Assembly: GCA_002493945.1 (NCBI GenBank)
Contig: DLAL01000057.1
Span: 24,594 to 88,593, forward strand
Length of the DNA stretch: 64,000 nucleotides
Direction of reading: 5' to 3'
Source: Porphyromonadaceae bacterium UBA7048
Lineage (GTDB): Bacteria > Bacteroidota > Bacteroidia > Bacteroidales > Muribaculaceae
Under the pieces are notes generated by a model. It saw only the letters and a program-made list of their open reading frames with translations, did not search any database and was not told the origin of the DNA. This document shows, piece after piece, positions 42,741 through 51,379 of the stretch. Numbering within the stretch: the stretch's first letter is position 1; each line of letters opens with the position of its first letter. Both the position numbers and the translations under genes were made by a program.

Positions 42741-43343
42741 ATGAGCGCAGAATCAGCAGTAAATAACGGCGTTACGACAGGGCTTAAGGGCGTTGGCGAC
42801 GCCGTAGGCGTGTCAGATTTCAAATGGTTCATTGCTATCGTCAATAATAATTGCGAGAAGGCGGTCGGACAGAAACTTGAAGAGAAAGGATACGAAAATT
42901 ATGTCCCTCTTCAGTCTGAAATGAAGATATGGAAGAACGGACGTAAAGCTATTGTGGATCGGGTTGTGATTCCTTCAATTGTGTTCATCCACTGTTCCGA
43001 GAATATGCGGCGTGAAGTAGTATCGTTGCCTTATATAAATCGGTTTATGACGAATAAAGCCGGTTCTCCTACCGGGTTCCGTAATCCTTTGGCAGTAGTT
43101 CCTGATGATCAGATTGAACGTTTAAAGTTTATGGTAGGCAATTCTGATAGTCCGGTTACATTCTCTTCTGCGTCTTTCAGGACGGGAGATGTCATAAGAG
43201 TGGTGCGAGGCCGTCTTGCCGGACTTGAAGGCGAGATTCAATATGTCGACGAGAAGCATAGCGAACTTATCGTGCGTCTTGATTTCCTGGGTAACGCCCG
43301 TCTTACAATTGAAACTATAAATGTAGAGCCCATAACGTATTAA
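42741..43343 (+). CDS. UpxY-family transcription antiterminator (NusG-like), 200 aa
   Basis: NusG N-terminal domain (about 28-130, beginning WFIAIVNNNCEKAVGQKLEEKGYENYVPLQ) and a C-terminal KOW domain (about 145-195: GDVIRVVRGRLAGLEGEIQYVD). Such paralogues of NusG, first in Bacteroides capsule operons, travel with RNA polymerase and stop early termination in their own long operon (family knowledge). Here no capsule genes follow; the next gene is the ClpV-like ATPase 19 bases on. I infer it promotes transcription of the more than 20-kb secretion and ubiquitin-like operon. It lies right behind the invertible promoter. Confidence 0.85.
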   Translation: MSAESAVNNGVTTGLKGVGDAVGVSDFKWFIAIVNNNCEKAVGQKLEEKGYENYVPLQSEMKIWKNGRKAIVDRVVIPSIVFIHCSENMRREVVSLPYINRFMTNKAGSPTGFRNPLAVVPDDQIERLKFMVGNSDSPVTFSSASFRTGDVIRVVRGRLAGLEGEIQYVDEKHSELIVRLDFLGNARLTIETINVEPITY

Positions 43344-43362
43344 TTTCAAGTAGTCACTATAT

Positions 43363-45594
43363 ATGGATAAATACATAGAACTTCTGGCCGATGTGCCTTG
43401 TGGATTTCTGCATTTGGCCAAGTCATTTGCCTCAGATAACGGCTCTCCTAAGATTGAGCCGGCGCATATGTTAAGGGCTCTTCTGCATAAAAACTGCGGT
43501 TTGGCAGATTTTATAGAGAATACTCTCGATTCAGATTATTATTATCTTCTTGACTGGGCTGATATACGAGTAAGTCAGGCTCCTAAATCACCCTACCCGA
43601 TGAAAGATGCCGAATTGTCGGATGCCGCCAGAAGTGTAGTCAAGGAAGCTCTGAGTGTTAGTAAAAGCCGAGGTGCGGAAAGCATTGATTTGACTGATAT
43701 TTTAGCTGCGGTAGTCTCTCCGGGAGTGGGATTCTCCGCAGAACAGCTCAAAACCATGCCGTTGAGCGCCATATCCGTGCTTGAGAAGACTTCGGCAGGC
43801 TCTGCTTCGTCAGCTTCAGGGGGAACCGTGACTTTGCAAATACCTGTAAATTCAGGTAATAATACTTTCTATACGCTTCCCCTTGATGGGAATTTTGAAC
43901 GGGAAATCATAGGTTTTGACGTTTATCTCAGGCAGTTGATAGAGGCCCTTTCACGTCGTGACCGTGCGAATGTAATGATAATAGGTGAGACAGGTGTCGG
44001 TAAGTCCAGTCTTGTGTATGCACTCATGCAGCAATTGAAGACCGGGAAGCTACCGAAATCCCTTTCAGCACTCTATCCGATTGAGCTTGATCTTGTCGCA
44101 TTAAGCCAAGGAGTAAGTTACAAGGGTGAAGTCGAGGACCGGCTCAATAAAGTACTCACTGAAGTTTCTGTACATACGCGTCCTCTGCTGATTATTGAAA
44201 ATGTGCACCGAATAATGGATCGTCAGTCAGTCCTTAATGCGGTACTTCCGATAATTAAGAAACACCTTGCAGAGAATAATGTTCAGATGCTTTTCGTTAC
44301 GTCTTCGGATAGTTTCACAAAAGATATTGAGAAAGATAAAGAACTCATCCCATACTTTGAAATCGTGAGTGTGGATGAACCCGGTGAAGAGAATGCCGTT
44401 AAAATCCTTGAAAGCAAGATTGAGGCATATGGCGGCTATCATGGGATAACCATCGGAGACGGTGTTGTAGAAGAACTCGTACGCCTCGCAAGACGGTATA
44501 TGCCGGAAAAACACTTACCGGCCTCCTCGATAGACCTTATGGACAGAGCGATGGCCTCACTTAAGATTAAGTGGGAGCTGTCTTCGGAAGAATCTGCTCC
44601 GATTCTGGAAAAAGAATATGTACGAGACGTAGTTGCGTCTATGACCGGACTTCCGGTCGGAAATATCATGGCCGGAGAACGAGAACGTCTCGCAGGAGCC
44701 GAGGATATACTGCATCGTCGGGTGGTGGGACAGAATCACGCTGTGAAGAGTATCCTTGATGCAATATGTGAGTCGCGTTCCGGCTTGAGTAAGAAAGGAC
44801 AACCTGTCGGATCCTTTTTCTTTCTCGGCCCCACAGGTACCGGCAAGACAGAGTTGGCAAAGTCTTTGGCTGACTTCTTATTCAACGACGAAACTTCAAT
44901 ACTTCGTTTTGATATGTCGGAGTATAAGGAAGAACATTCGGTTGCGTTGCTCTATGGCGCTCCTCCCGGATATGTGGGATATGAAGAGGGTGGTTTGCTT
45001 GTCAACCAGATCAGACGGCATCCGTATTCCGTGGTTCTTTTCGATGAAATCGAGAAAGCTCATCGCTCGGTGTTTGATCTTTTTCTCCAGATACTTGATG
45101 AAGGCAAACTCCATGATCGCCTCGGCCGTGTAGGAGACTTCTCTAATGCCTTGATTATCTTTACGTCGAATATTGGCAGTGATTATATATTCAAGTCATT
45201 TGAAACGGGGCATATACCTACGCATGACGAAATGCTTGAAGTGATGCAGGGACAGTTCCGTCCGGAATTTCTGGCTCGCCTTACCGAGATTCTTCCCTTC
45301 TCGCCCATCACGACCGAGATGATATCCAAAATATTTGATATCCATATCCGGAATCTGATGAAGTCTCTTGCAGAGCAGGACATAAGGCTGGAAATCGATG
45401 ATACTGCCCGTACGTACATTACGCGAACCGGTTTCAATACACATTATGGAGCCCGTCCGGTACTTGGAATCATCCGTAAGGAAATACGTCGCCCTTTATC
45501 GAAAATGATAATAGCGGGAGACATAACTGCAGGCGATACTGTGCTTATGAAATATGATGATGCGTCCAAAGAAATGGTTTGGGAGATTGATTGA
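43363..45594 (+). CDS. tssH: ClpV/TssH-like AAA+ ATPase of the contractile system, 743 aa
   Basis: Disassembles contracted sheath for reuse. Clp-N-like domain (1-135), D1 with Walker A GETGVGKSS (208-216) and D2 with Walker A GPTGTGKTE (489-497), Walker B VVLFDEIEKAH and the pore loop APPGYVGYEEGG, then the ClpB-type C-terminal domain. Two oddities. The D1 Walker B reads LLIIENVH (E279, N280) where an Asp-Glu pair is expected, so D1 may bind but not hydrolyse ATP. There are only about 20 residues between D1 and D2, so the coiled-coil middle domain of ClpB/ClpV is missing. Identification as ClpV rests on position before tssB-tssC. Confidence 0.8.
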   Translation: MDKYIELLADVPCGFLHLAKSFASDNGSPKIEPAHMLRALLHKNCGLADFIENTLDSDYYYLLDWADIRVSQAPKSPYPMKDAELSDAARSVVKEALSVSKSRGAESIDLTDILAAVVSPGVGFSAEQLKTMPLSAISVLEKTSAGSASSASGGTVTLQIPVNSGNNTFYTLPLDGNFEREIIGFDVYLRQLIEALSRRDRANVMIIGETGVGKSSLVYALMQQLKTGKLPKSLSALYPIELDLVALSQGVSYKGEVEDRLNKVLTEVSVHTRPLLIIENVHRIMDRQSVLNAVLPIIKKHLAENNVQMLFVTSSDSFTKDIEKDKELIPYFEIVSVDEPGEENAVKILESKIEAYGGYHGITIGDGVVEELVRLARRYMPEKHLPASSIDLMDRAMASLKIKWELSSEESAPILEKEYVRDVVASMTGLPVGNIMAGERERLAGAEDILHRRVVGQNHAVKSILDAICESRSGLSKKGQPVGSFFFLGPTGTGKTELAKSLADFLFNDETSILRFDMSEYKEEHSVALLYGAPPGYVGYEEGGLLVNQIRRHPYSVVLFDEIEKAHRSVFDLFLQILDEGKLHDRLGRVGDFSNALIIFTSNIGSDYIFKSFETGHIPTHDEMLEVMQGQFRPEFLARLTEILPFSPITTEMISKIFDIHIRNLMKSLAEQDIRLEIDDTARTYITRTGFNTHYGARPVLGIIRKEIRRPLSKMIIAGDITAGDTVLMKYDDASKEMVWEID

Positions 45595-45676
45595 CTCTCT
45601 GCTTGGTCGTAATCATGCTTCTGAGCATATCACACAACCGATTCAAGAAAACACAAATAATATCAGTAATACATCA

Positions 45677-46132
45677 ATGGCAAAGAAAACTGTAATCACG
45701 AAAGTCCTTGATGCGCAGGCGCAGGACGGTGTGATAGAGTTTCCGCAGAACCGGACGCTCTATGTCGACCAGTTTACCGACAAGGCACCCAATACAGACG
45801 AAGAACGTGAAGGCTTCAAGCCTCGTAATCTGCGTGAGGTATTCGAGCACTATCAGCCTTCTAAGGAGGGAATCATGCTTGAGACCGAGGAGGGCGGTTC
45901 TGTATGTGAAGACTTCAGCTTCCACGAAATCAAAGACTTCGAAGATGATCAGCTTATAGCTCAGAGCCCTCTGCTCTCTGAGAAGAAAGCGAAAATAGAC
46001 GCATATAACGCTATCGTCCGACAACTTGAAAAAAACAAACCATTACGCAACGCTCTTAGAGACGAAGCGTCTCGCCGGAGTCTTTTAAACGTTCTGAAAT
46101 CTCTTATGCAGGAGATAGAGGATGCAGAATAA
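45677..46132 (+). CDS. tssB: Contractile sheath small subunit TssB-like (T6SSiii type), 151 aa
   Basis: Forms the sheath with TssC. The protein starts MAKKTVITKVLDAQAQDG and shows the Bacteroidetes TssB pattern: a DQF-type strand, LREVFEHYQPSKEG, a helical middle with FHEIKDFEDDQLIAQSPLLSEKKAKIDAYNAIVRQLEKN, and a C-terminal helix LLNVLKSLMQEIED. An in-frame ATG at 45554 overlaps tssH, but the ATG at 45677 gives the family-typical start. Its stop overlaps the tssC start by 11 bases, consistent with co-translation of the interlocked sheath subunits. Confidence 0.8.
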   Translation: MAKKTVITKVLDAQAQDGVIEFPQNRTLYVDQFTDKAPNTDEEREGFKPRNLREVFEHYQPSKEGIMLETEEGGSVCEDFSFHEIKDFEDDQLIAQSPLLSEKKAKIDAYNAIVRQLEKNKPLRNALRDEASRRSLLNVLKSLMQEIEDAE

Positions 46133-47522
46133 CGCAACTATGACTACACAGGAACAGGAAATCAGCAATCAGGCCGAACCGCTGCAGTACTCTGACGGTG
46201 CTCAGGCCGTCAATCCTGCCGAGCAGCTTCAGGCCGGACTTAAAGGTCTTGACAAGTTCGGCGGATTCCAGCTTATAAAGGGTCTCATAAAGGGTGCGGA
46301 GAATATGGATCCGCGTCGGAAGGCTGTCAAGAATATATTCCTTACGGATTCTACTTATAGCGAAGTGCGGAGCCGTTTCCGCAACGAGCTCGCCATGTGG
46401 ATTGATGTTCTCGAAAATGGAGGCTCTGACCCGATGGAAATAATCGAAGGTTGTACAGCAAGTTGTGCTCAGGCTCAGGAGAATCTGAAGAATAATCTCT
46501 TCAATATTCATGAGGAAATCAAAAACCTTGAGGTCACGTATCGGTCTCTTGATTCATTCTTCGCTAATGCGGGACAGTCAAAAATCGATTGCCTCACGTT
46601 GATGAATGTTGACAAGGCTGAGCTTGATATACATGATTCTGAAGATACCCTTGCCATACGTGATGAACTCGAGAAGTATTATGACCGTCTGAGCCTCAAG
46701 AACAATTATAGCTTATTGGTTGTTCCGGGATACTTGGGCGACAGTGATACGGTCCGTATGTGGGCGCAGACTGCATACCGCAATAAAGTGCTTTTAGTCA
46801 CTGACTTCAAGGATAGTCTTAATTTCGGGATGCTCAAGGACGAGCTTGATGATGCCGAACTTCAGGGCAGCGATGTACAGCTTGCCAACGTAGTCATGAC
46901 TGCCAATTATATATTAGGACGCCGGAAATCCGAACTTGCGGGTGAAGACGATGATGTTTATGTACCCGCCTCAGCTGCACTGGCAGGACGAATGACCAAT
47001 ACCGATGAAGTTGTCATCGCTCAAGGTATTGCCGGAAAGAAATACGGCACTTTGAGCAATGTCAAGGGAGCCCGTATGGAAATGCGTAAATCAGAAATTG
47101 CAGCCATAATTGATCAGGGTATAGTTCCTATTGTTGAGGAAGACGGCCGGGTGATGGCGTTCTCCAACCGTTCGCTGTACAACGGAGCCACTCTGGGACT
47201 TCAGGAATATCCTATCGTCCGCGTATTCGACTGGATGGGCAAGGTATTTCAGAATTTCTTTAATGATGAGGCATTCATTAACTGGAATTCTTCTGTCAAG
47301 GCCGAACTTCAGCAGGCTGTCCACGACTTCCTCAGCGACTACAAAGGACCGGGACGTCTTATCGAGAATTACAGTCTCAAGGGTATTACACAGGACCCGA
47401 AGACCAAGGATATCTCAGTACAGGTAGAACTCAAACCGTTCTTCGCTGCCAAAAACTTCCTGATCGAGCTGACCGGCCACAGCGGAACTTCCGGAGTAGA
47501 CTGGGAGCAGAACGTGCAATAA
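46122..47522 (+). CDS. tssC: Contractile sheath large subunit TssC-like, 466 aa
   Basis: Major sheath protein. It follows tssB with overlap, has the right length (about 460) and shows sheath-like features: a helical N-terminus, a central alpha/beta domain (about 190-330, with YLGDSDTVRMWAQTAYRNKVLLVTDF and ANVVMTANYILGRR) and a C-terminal handshake region ENYSLKGITQDPKTKDISVQVELKPFFAAKNFLIELTG that matches sheath proteins of Bacteroidetes type VI and phage-tail type. I call it TssC of the T6SSiii class. Phage tail sheath is the main alternative, but no other phage genes are present. Confidence 0.82.
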   Translation: MQNNATMTTQEQEISNQAEPLQYSDGAQAVNPAEQLQAGLKGLDKFGGFQLIKGLIKGAENMDPRRKAVKNIFLTDSTYSEVRSRFRNELAMWIDVLENGGSDPMEIIEGCTASCAQAQENLKNNLFNIHEEIKNLEVTYRSLDSFFANAGQSKIDCLTLMNVDKAELDIHDSEDTLAIRDELEKYYDRLSLKNNYSLLVVPGYLGDSDTVRMWAQTAYRNKVLLVTDFKDSLNFGMLKDELDDAELQGSDVQLANVVMTANYILGRRKSELAGEDDDVYVPASAALAGRMTNTDEVVIAQGIAGKKYGTLSNVKGARMEMRKSEIAAIIDQGIVPIVEEDGRVMAFSNRSLYNGATLGLQEYPIVRVFDWMGKVFQNFFNDEAFINWNSSVKAELQQAVHDFLSDYKGPGRLIENYSLKGITQDPKTKDISVQVELKPFFAAKNFLIELTGHSGTSGVDWEQNVQ

Positions 47523-47571
47523 CCCTACATAAACAATCAGCTATTAACCCCAATTATAAACCAATTAAAAA

Positions 47572-47976
47572 ATGGCAACAAGAACCACTACCATTTCCGC
47601 CGACGGAATCCAGGAGCGCGAAGTGCTGTTCGTAAAGTACGAACTCAATCAGCAGACTGACGTCGAAGGACAGCCTACCGGAACAACCCGTGGAGGCAAA
47701 ATCTACGTCAAGGTAAAGTCAAATGATGACGGCAACACCGATATCCTTGAATGGATGATTGATACCTACATGAGCAAATCGGGTACCATCTCCTATCCCA
47801 ATCGCCAGGGAGGTGAAATGAAGCACCTGTCCTTCAAGGAAGGTTATGTCGTAGAGTACGCAGAAACATACGACTCGACCAACGACATCCTCCAGTATGA
47901 GGAATTCACCATCTCCGCAAAGGAAATCCAGATCGGTAATGCCCGTCACAATAATCGCTGGACTATCGACAACTAA
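47572..47976 (+). CDS. tssD: Hcp tube protein TssD, 134 aa
   Basis: Hexameric tube protein of the contractile system. Beta-rich with the Bacteroidetes TssD pattern: N-terminal MATRTTTISADG, a GGKIYVKVKSNDDGNTDILEWMIDTYMSKSGTISY core, FKEGYVVEYAETYDSTNDILQYEEFTISAKEIQIGNARH, where an alpha helix is bracketed by strands. No signal peptide, as expected. Preceded by an AT-rich leader and followed by a stem-loop, which may raise its level relative to downstream genes. Confidence 0.85.
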   Translation: MATRTTTISADGIQEREVLFVKYELNQQTDVEGQPTGTTRGGKIYVKVKSNDDGNTDILEWMIDTYMSKSGTISYPNRQGGEMKHLSFKEGYVVEYAETYDSTNDILQYEEFTISAKEIQIGNARHNNRWTIDN

Positions 47977-47999
47977 GAATTCATCGCAAGCATCCAATC

Positions 48000-48037
48000 A
48001 ATGGAGGGGTGCAGCCTATCGACAGTGCCCCTCCATT
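48000..48037 (+). terminator. Stem-loop after tssD (attenuator or mRNA-stabilising hairpin)
   Basis: Perfect 10-bp stem AATGGAGGGG (48000-48009) / CCCCTCCATT (48028-48037), 18-base loop, then CTTAAAAC. No clear T-run, so termination would be partial at best. Lies between the two Hcp-like genes. Confidence 0.55.
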
Positions 48038-48067
48038 CTTAAAACTAAAATATCACCCCTATGAATT

Positions 48068-48553
48068 ATGGCGCTCCAAGGATGTCTTAAAATTGGCGGC
48101 CGAACCTATGGCGTGGTGTCGTGCGACTATTCTTTCAGTCAGCCGGTCGATGCTTTCGGCAAGCCTAATGCGAGGCCGGCAGGCGGAAAAATCACATTCA
48201 CTATACCTTCGACTACAGACGAGGACATGTTTTTCTATAACTGGATGTTCCATAAGACTGAAGCAAAGTCAGGGATTCTGCAGTTCTGTCTGTATTCGCA
48301 TGAAAACAAGAGGGTATACAAGACCGTGAGTTTTGTCAATGCATTCTGCATAGGTCTCCACGATGTATTCAACAATAACAATCAGATGCTGATGCTCACC
48401 ACTATCACAATCTCAGCTCAACTGATAAGAGTAGGAATGCTGAACGCGTCGACTTTTGTCAATTCATGGACTACCGCACCGGTAGCGACATTGGTCGCCA
48501 ACGTCGGTGAGCATATACGCGACTCTATTGCTGAAAAAATCAATCCATTCTGA
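48068..48553 (+). CDS. Second Hcp/TssD-like protein, 161 aa
   Basis: A diverged Hcp-fold protein: the core GGKITFTIPSTTDEDMFFYNWMFHKTEAKSGILQFCLYSHENKRVYKTVSFVNAFCIGLHDVF aligns in pattern with the first TssD. N-terminal MALQGCLKIGGRTYGVV and a longer C-terminal extension (about 130-161) differ. Carries four Cys, unlike the first. Possibly a capping or adaptor ring between the tube and the VgrG spike, or a cargo-binding Hcp. It follows the first Hcp and precedes VgrG, the order expected for such an adaptor. Confidence 0.72.
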   Translation: MALQGCLKIGGRTYGVVSCDYSFSQPVDAFGKPNARPAGGKITFTIPSTTDEDMFFYNWMFHKTEAKSGILQFCLYSHENKRVYKTVSFVNAFCIGLHDVFNNNNQMLMLTTITISAQLIRVGMLNASTFVNSWTTAPVATLVANVGEHIRDSIAEKINPF

Positions 48554-48579
48554 TTCATCTTTTTTACCGCTGATTAAAG

Positions 48580-50601
48580 ATGTCAACAACTGTCTCAGGG
48601 TTTCAGCTCATCATTGACGGGGTCCAGTCTACGGGCTTCCTTATCGAGGTGGGTGAAGACCTCTTTCAGGTATCAGATTTTGTCCTGTCACAATCTCTTC
48701 TTCAGCCAAATCTCCTTAGGTTCAGAATGAGGAAAGATCCGGCCGAAAGCGCCAGTGGACCGCAGTTTAAAGTGTGTGCGGATATCATAGGAAAGGAGAT
48801 ATACATGATTCTTGAGACTTCTGGTCTTGAGGAGGAACTGATGGCGGCTCTTTCCGGTGAATCGAAAACCAAGGATTTGGTTTTCAGGGGTGTCATCACA
48901 TCGTTGAGCGGGTCCAGACAGTTCTCTGACTATTATATCTGTGTCGAAGCCCACAGTTATGACTCTCTGCTTATTGACAGTCCGACTTGTAAATCGTTTG
49001 AGAACCGAACCCTTGAGGAGATTATAGAAGATGTCACTGACGACTATGGGGATCTGATTGCGGCAAATATCAATGCACGCTTCACAACTCCTCTGCCGTA
49101 TACGGTGCAGTACAACGAGAATAACTATCAGTTCATCACACGTCTTGCCCAACGTTTCGGCGAATGGCTCTATAACGACGGCGAGCATCTTGTATTCGGT
49201 CAGCTTCCCCCGGGCGAGCCAGTCATTCTCGGCTATCCGGATAAGGATATTTCGGGATATAACATCGACATGCGCGTTATGCACACAGCATTCAATCACG
49301 TGGCATCGTCGTATAATTCCTACGAAGCCATGCAGAAGAACGGCACGGAAGAAATGGAACGGGATTATAATAATCTTGCCGATGCTGTATTCAACATTTC
49401 AAAAGACCTTTTTCATAAATCGACACTGAGAAATATCCATTCAGGCGGGTTTGCAGATTCAGACAGTCGCGATACAGTTCTCAATGTGTCTGCCAAGACC
49501 GAGGCCCGCGGTACCAAAGCCAATATGCTCGTCTATACCGGTAATACCACATGTTCGCGCCTGCGTATCGGTTCGACACTTATAATCCGTGACAACTTCC
49601 TCTGTGACGACATGATGGGCAATCAGAGTGATGTGGATCAGGATGAGATACTGATCACCGAAATAACCCATTACTTCGGGGCCGAGGAAGAATATTCCAA
49701 CAGTTTTTCGGGGATTCCGGCCGCATGCGATTATCCGCCTTATACGGACAGCGATGTATATCCCGTTGCGCCTTCGTGCAGGGCTAAAGTCATGGATAAC
49801 GAAGATCCCTTGCATCTCGGACGTGTGCGCGTTCAATTCGACTGGCAGGCAGAGCTTGATTCCGATATGATGACTCCGTGGCTGAGGCTGGCCCAACCAT
49901 ATGCAGGTGGCCGCAAAGGGTTCAGTTTCATTCCAGAGAAAGGGGAAGAAGTCATGATTGACTTCGAGTCATCAAATGCAGAACGCCCGTATGTGAAAGG
50001 TACATTGTATAACGGTGTCGGAGTTCCTGACGGAGGATGGCTGCCGGGAGACAATCAGGTCAAGGCGATTCGTACGCGAAACGGCCATACCATAGAGATA
50101 TGGGATGCCGGTGAGGGTGGCTACATCCGTATATACGATAAGGATAAGGAGAACTACATCCTTACGTTCTCCACAGATGAAAAACTTATAAAACTTGAAT
50201 CCACAGGCAACATCGAATTGTATGCGGAGAATGATATAATAATGCGGGCCGGACATGATATACAAGTTTCTGCCGACAACGATATTCTCTCTGCTGCAGC
50301 CCATGACATGCAGCGTACCGCTGATAATGATATCAGGGAGCATGCCGGGAATGACCGTTCGGCATCAGTCGACAGGAATGACTCACTGACAGTCTCTCAG
50401 AACCAATTCATAAGGATTGAAGAAAACCGTGACGATGAAGTGGTGCACGATTTACAGATAACCGCTGAGAATATCAGAGTAGAGGCTAAGGATAAACTAT
50501 CGGAATACTCTACGACACAACATATGAAGGCCTCTCAGAGCATTACTGCGAATGCATCTGACCGTATCGACATAAACGCCGCTCAAGTTAAAATAAACTG
50601 A
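48580..50601 (+). CDS. tssI: VgrG/TssI spike protein, 673 aa
   Basis: Trimeric spike of the injection needle. gp27-like N-terminal half (1-400, with VLSQSLLQPNLLRFRMRKDP and the NYQFITRLAQRFGEWLYNDGEHLVFGQ block), the gp5-like OB fold (about 405-495: VKGTLYNGVGVP, GFSFIPEKGEEVMIDFE), and a C-terminal beta-helix (about 520-673) with short repeats (aENDI, AGHDI, ADNDI, AAHDM, ADNDI, AGND). No extra effector domain at the C-terminus. It matches the VgrG of Bacteroidetes T6SS. The PAAR-like tip is encoded two genes downstream. Confidence 0.92.
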   Translation: MSTTVSGFQLIIDGVQSTGFLIEVGEDLFQVSDFVLSQSLLQPNLLRFRMRKDPAESASGPQFKVCADIIGKEIYMILETSGLEEELMAALSGESKTKDLVFRGVITSLSGSRQFSDYYICVEAHSYDSLLIDSPTCKSFENRTLEEIIEDVTDDYGDLIAANINARFTTPLPYTVQYNENNYQFITRLAQRFGEWLYNDGEHLVFGQLPPGEPVILGYPDKDISGYNIDMRVMHTAFNHVASSYNSYEAMQKNGTEEMERDYNNLADAVFNISKDLFHKSTLRNIHSGGFADSDSRDTVLNVSAKTEARGTKANMLVYTGNTTCSRLRIGSTLIIRDNFLCDDMMGNQSDVDQDEILITEITHYFGAEEEYSNSFSGIPAACDYPPYTDSDVYPVAPSCRAKVMDNEDPLHLGRVRVQFDWQAELDSDMMTPWLRLAQPYAGGRKGFSFIPEKGEEVMIDFESSNAERPYVKGTLYNGVGVPDGGWLPGDNQVKAIRTRNGHTIEIWDAGEGGYIRIYDKDKENYILTFSTDEKLIKLESTGNIELYAENDIIMRAGHDIQVSADNDILSAAAHDMQRTADNDIREHAGNDRSASVDRNDSLTVSQNQFIRIEENRDDEVVHDLQITAENIRVEAKDKLSEYSTTQHMKASQSITANASDRIDINAAQVKIN

Positions 50602-50605
50602 CCGA

Positions 50606-50938
50606 ATGATTATGGATCTGTCAAAACTGAAATATGTCCCTGCAGACAATTATTATATCAGCCTTGTGCTGAAAAATAATGAACGTGTCTGTTTCCTGGA
50701 TTATGACCACAGAATCAGGACATTTGCCGAGACCGGACACATACTTGATGAGATTGCGACCAAATTATCCACGAATCCGTTCGGGAAAGTGAAACTGACT
50801 ATCGTCGTAGGTTATGATGCGGCGGGAGCCAAGGACCGCGACATGCTCTTATACATTGTTGACGGAGTTATCCGTAAGCACAGGACGTGCAATATCCGTA
50901 TCGAACGGAAAACATCGAATATAAAATCGGATTGGTAG
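50606..50938 (+). CDS. Small protein of unknown function between VgrG and PAAR, 110 aa
   Basis: I do not recognise a family. Mixed alpha/beta sequence (Ser-Lys rich N-terminus, core NYYISLVLKNNERVCFLDYDHRIRTFAETGHILDEI, then VKLTIVVGYDAAGAKDRDMLLYIVDGVIRKHR). No signal peptide or membrane segment. An in-frame ATG at 50612 (MDLSKL) is as good as the one at 50606. Position between vgrG and the tip gene suggests an adaptor or chaperone that fits effector to tip, which is inference only. It is not TssE: the gp25 signature is absent. Confidence 0.55.
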   Translation: MIMDLSKLKYVPADNYYISLVLKNNERVCFLDYDHRIRTFAETGHILDEIATKLSTNPFGKVKLTIVVGYDAAGAKDRDMLLYIVDGVIRKHRTCNIRIERKTSNIKSDW

Positions 50939-50968
50939 TAATATATCAATTCTTAAAAATCATCCATC

Positions 50969-51349
50969 ATGGCGGATTCATACGTCTGTTCGTTGGCAAA
51001 AATCAAATGCTCTTGTGGTGACCGAATCTCCACGTTGACAGTCTATCCTGACCGTACTGTGTTCTTGACAGGTAAGCCACAGGCGAATATCACTGATCAT
51101 ACTCCCGTACGCAATATAGCACCATTCGGGAGATGCCATACCGTGGCATATCCTCCTACGGGAAGTGCTACGGCCGCGAATCACGGGAAACTGACGCCTA
51201 TGCCGTGTATGCCCAATACACCGTTACCATGGATGGGTGGAAAGAATGATGTCATCCTCAAGGGAGCTCCCGCTCTGTTGAAATCATCTAAGTGTAAATG
51301 CGTATGGGGTGGAACAATAACGATAACTTTCGACGGACAGACGCGTTGA
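50969..51349 (+). CDS. PAAR-like tip protein (DUF4280 type), 126 aa
   Basis: Cysteine-rich spike-tip candidate. Begins ADSYVCSLAKIKCSCGD, then Gly/Pro-rich loops (GRCHTVAYPPTGSATAANHGKLTPMPCMPNTPLPWMGG, DVILKGAPALLKSSKCKCVWGG). This is the Cys and Pro layout of the DUF4280/PAAR-like family that sharpens the VgrG tip in T6SS. Eight Cys could bind a metal or form structural pairs. The next gene encodes the probable effector, a usual arrangement. Confidence 0.78.
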   Translation: MADSYVCSLAKIKCSCGDRISTLTVYPDRTVFLTGKPQANITDHTPVRNIAPFGRCHTVAYPPTGSATAANHGKLTPMPCMPNTPLPWMGGKNDVILKGAPALLKSSKCKCVWGGTITITFDGQTR

Positions 51350-51379
51350 AAGACAATATCTTAACCGAAATATTCACAA

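Noticed and set aside
42741..43343. Capsule biosynthesis locus following UpxY
   Set aside because: No glycosyltransferase, flippase or sugar-nucleotide gene follows in the rest of the window.
46122..47522. Contractile phage tail or prophage
   Set aside because: No terminase, capsid, portal, tape-measure or integrase gene; ClpV, Hcp, VgrG, PAAR-like tip and an effector-immunity pair fit type VI secretion.
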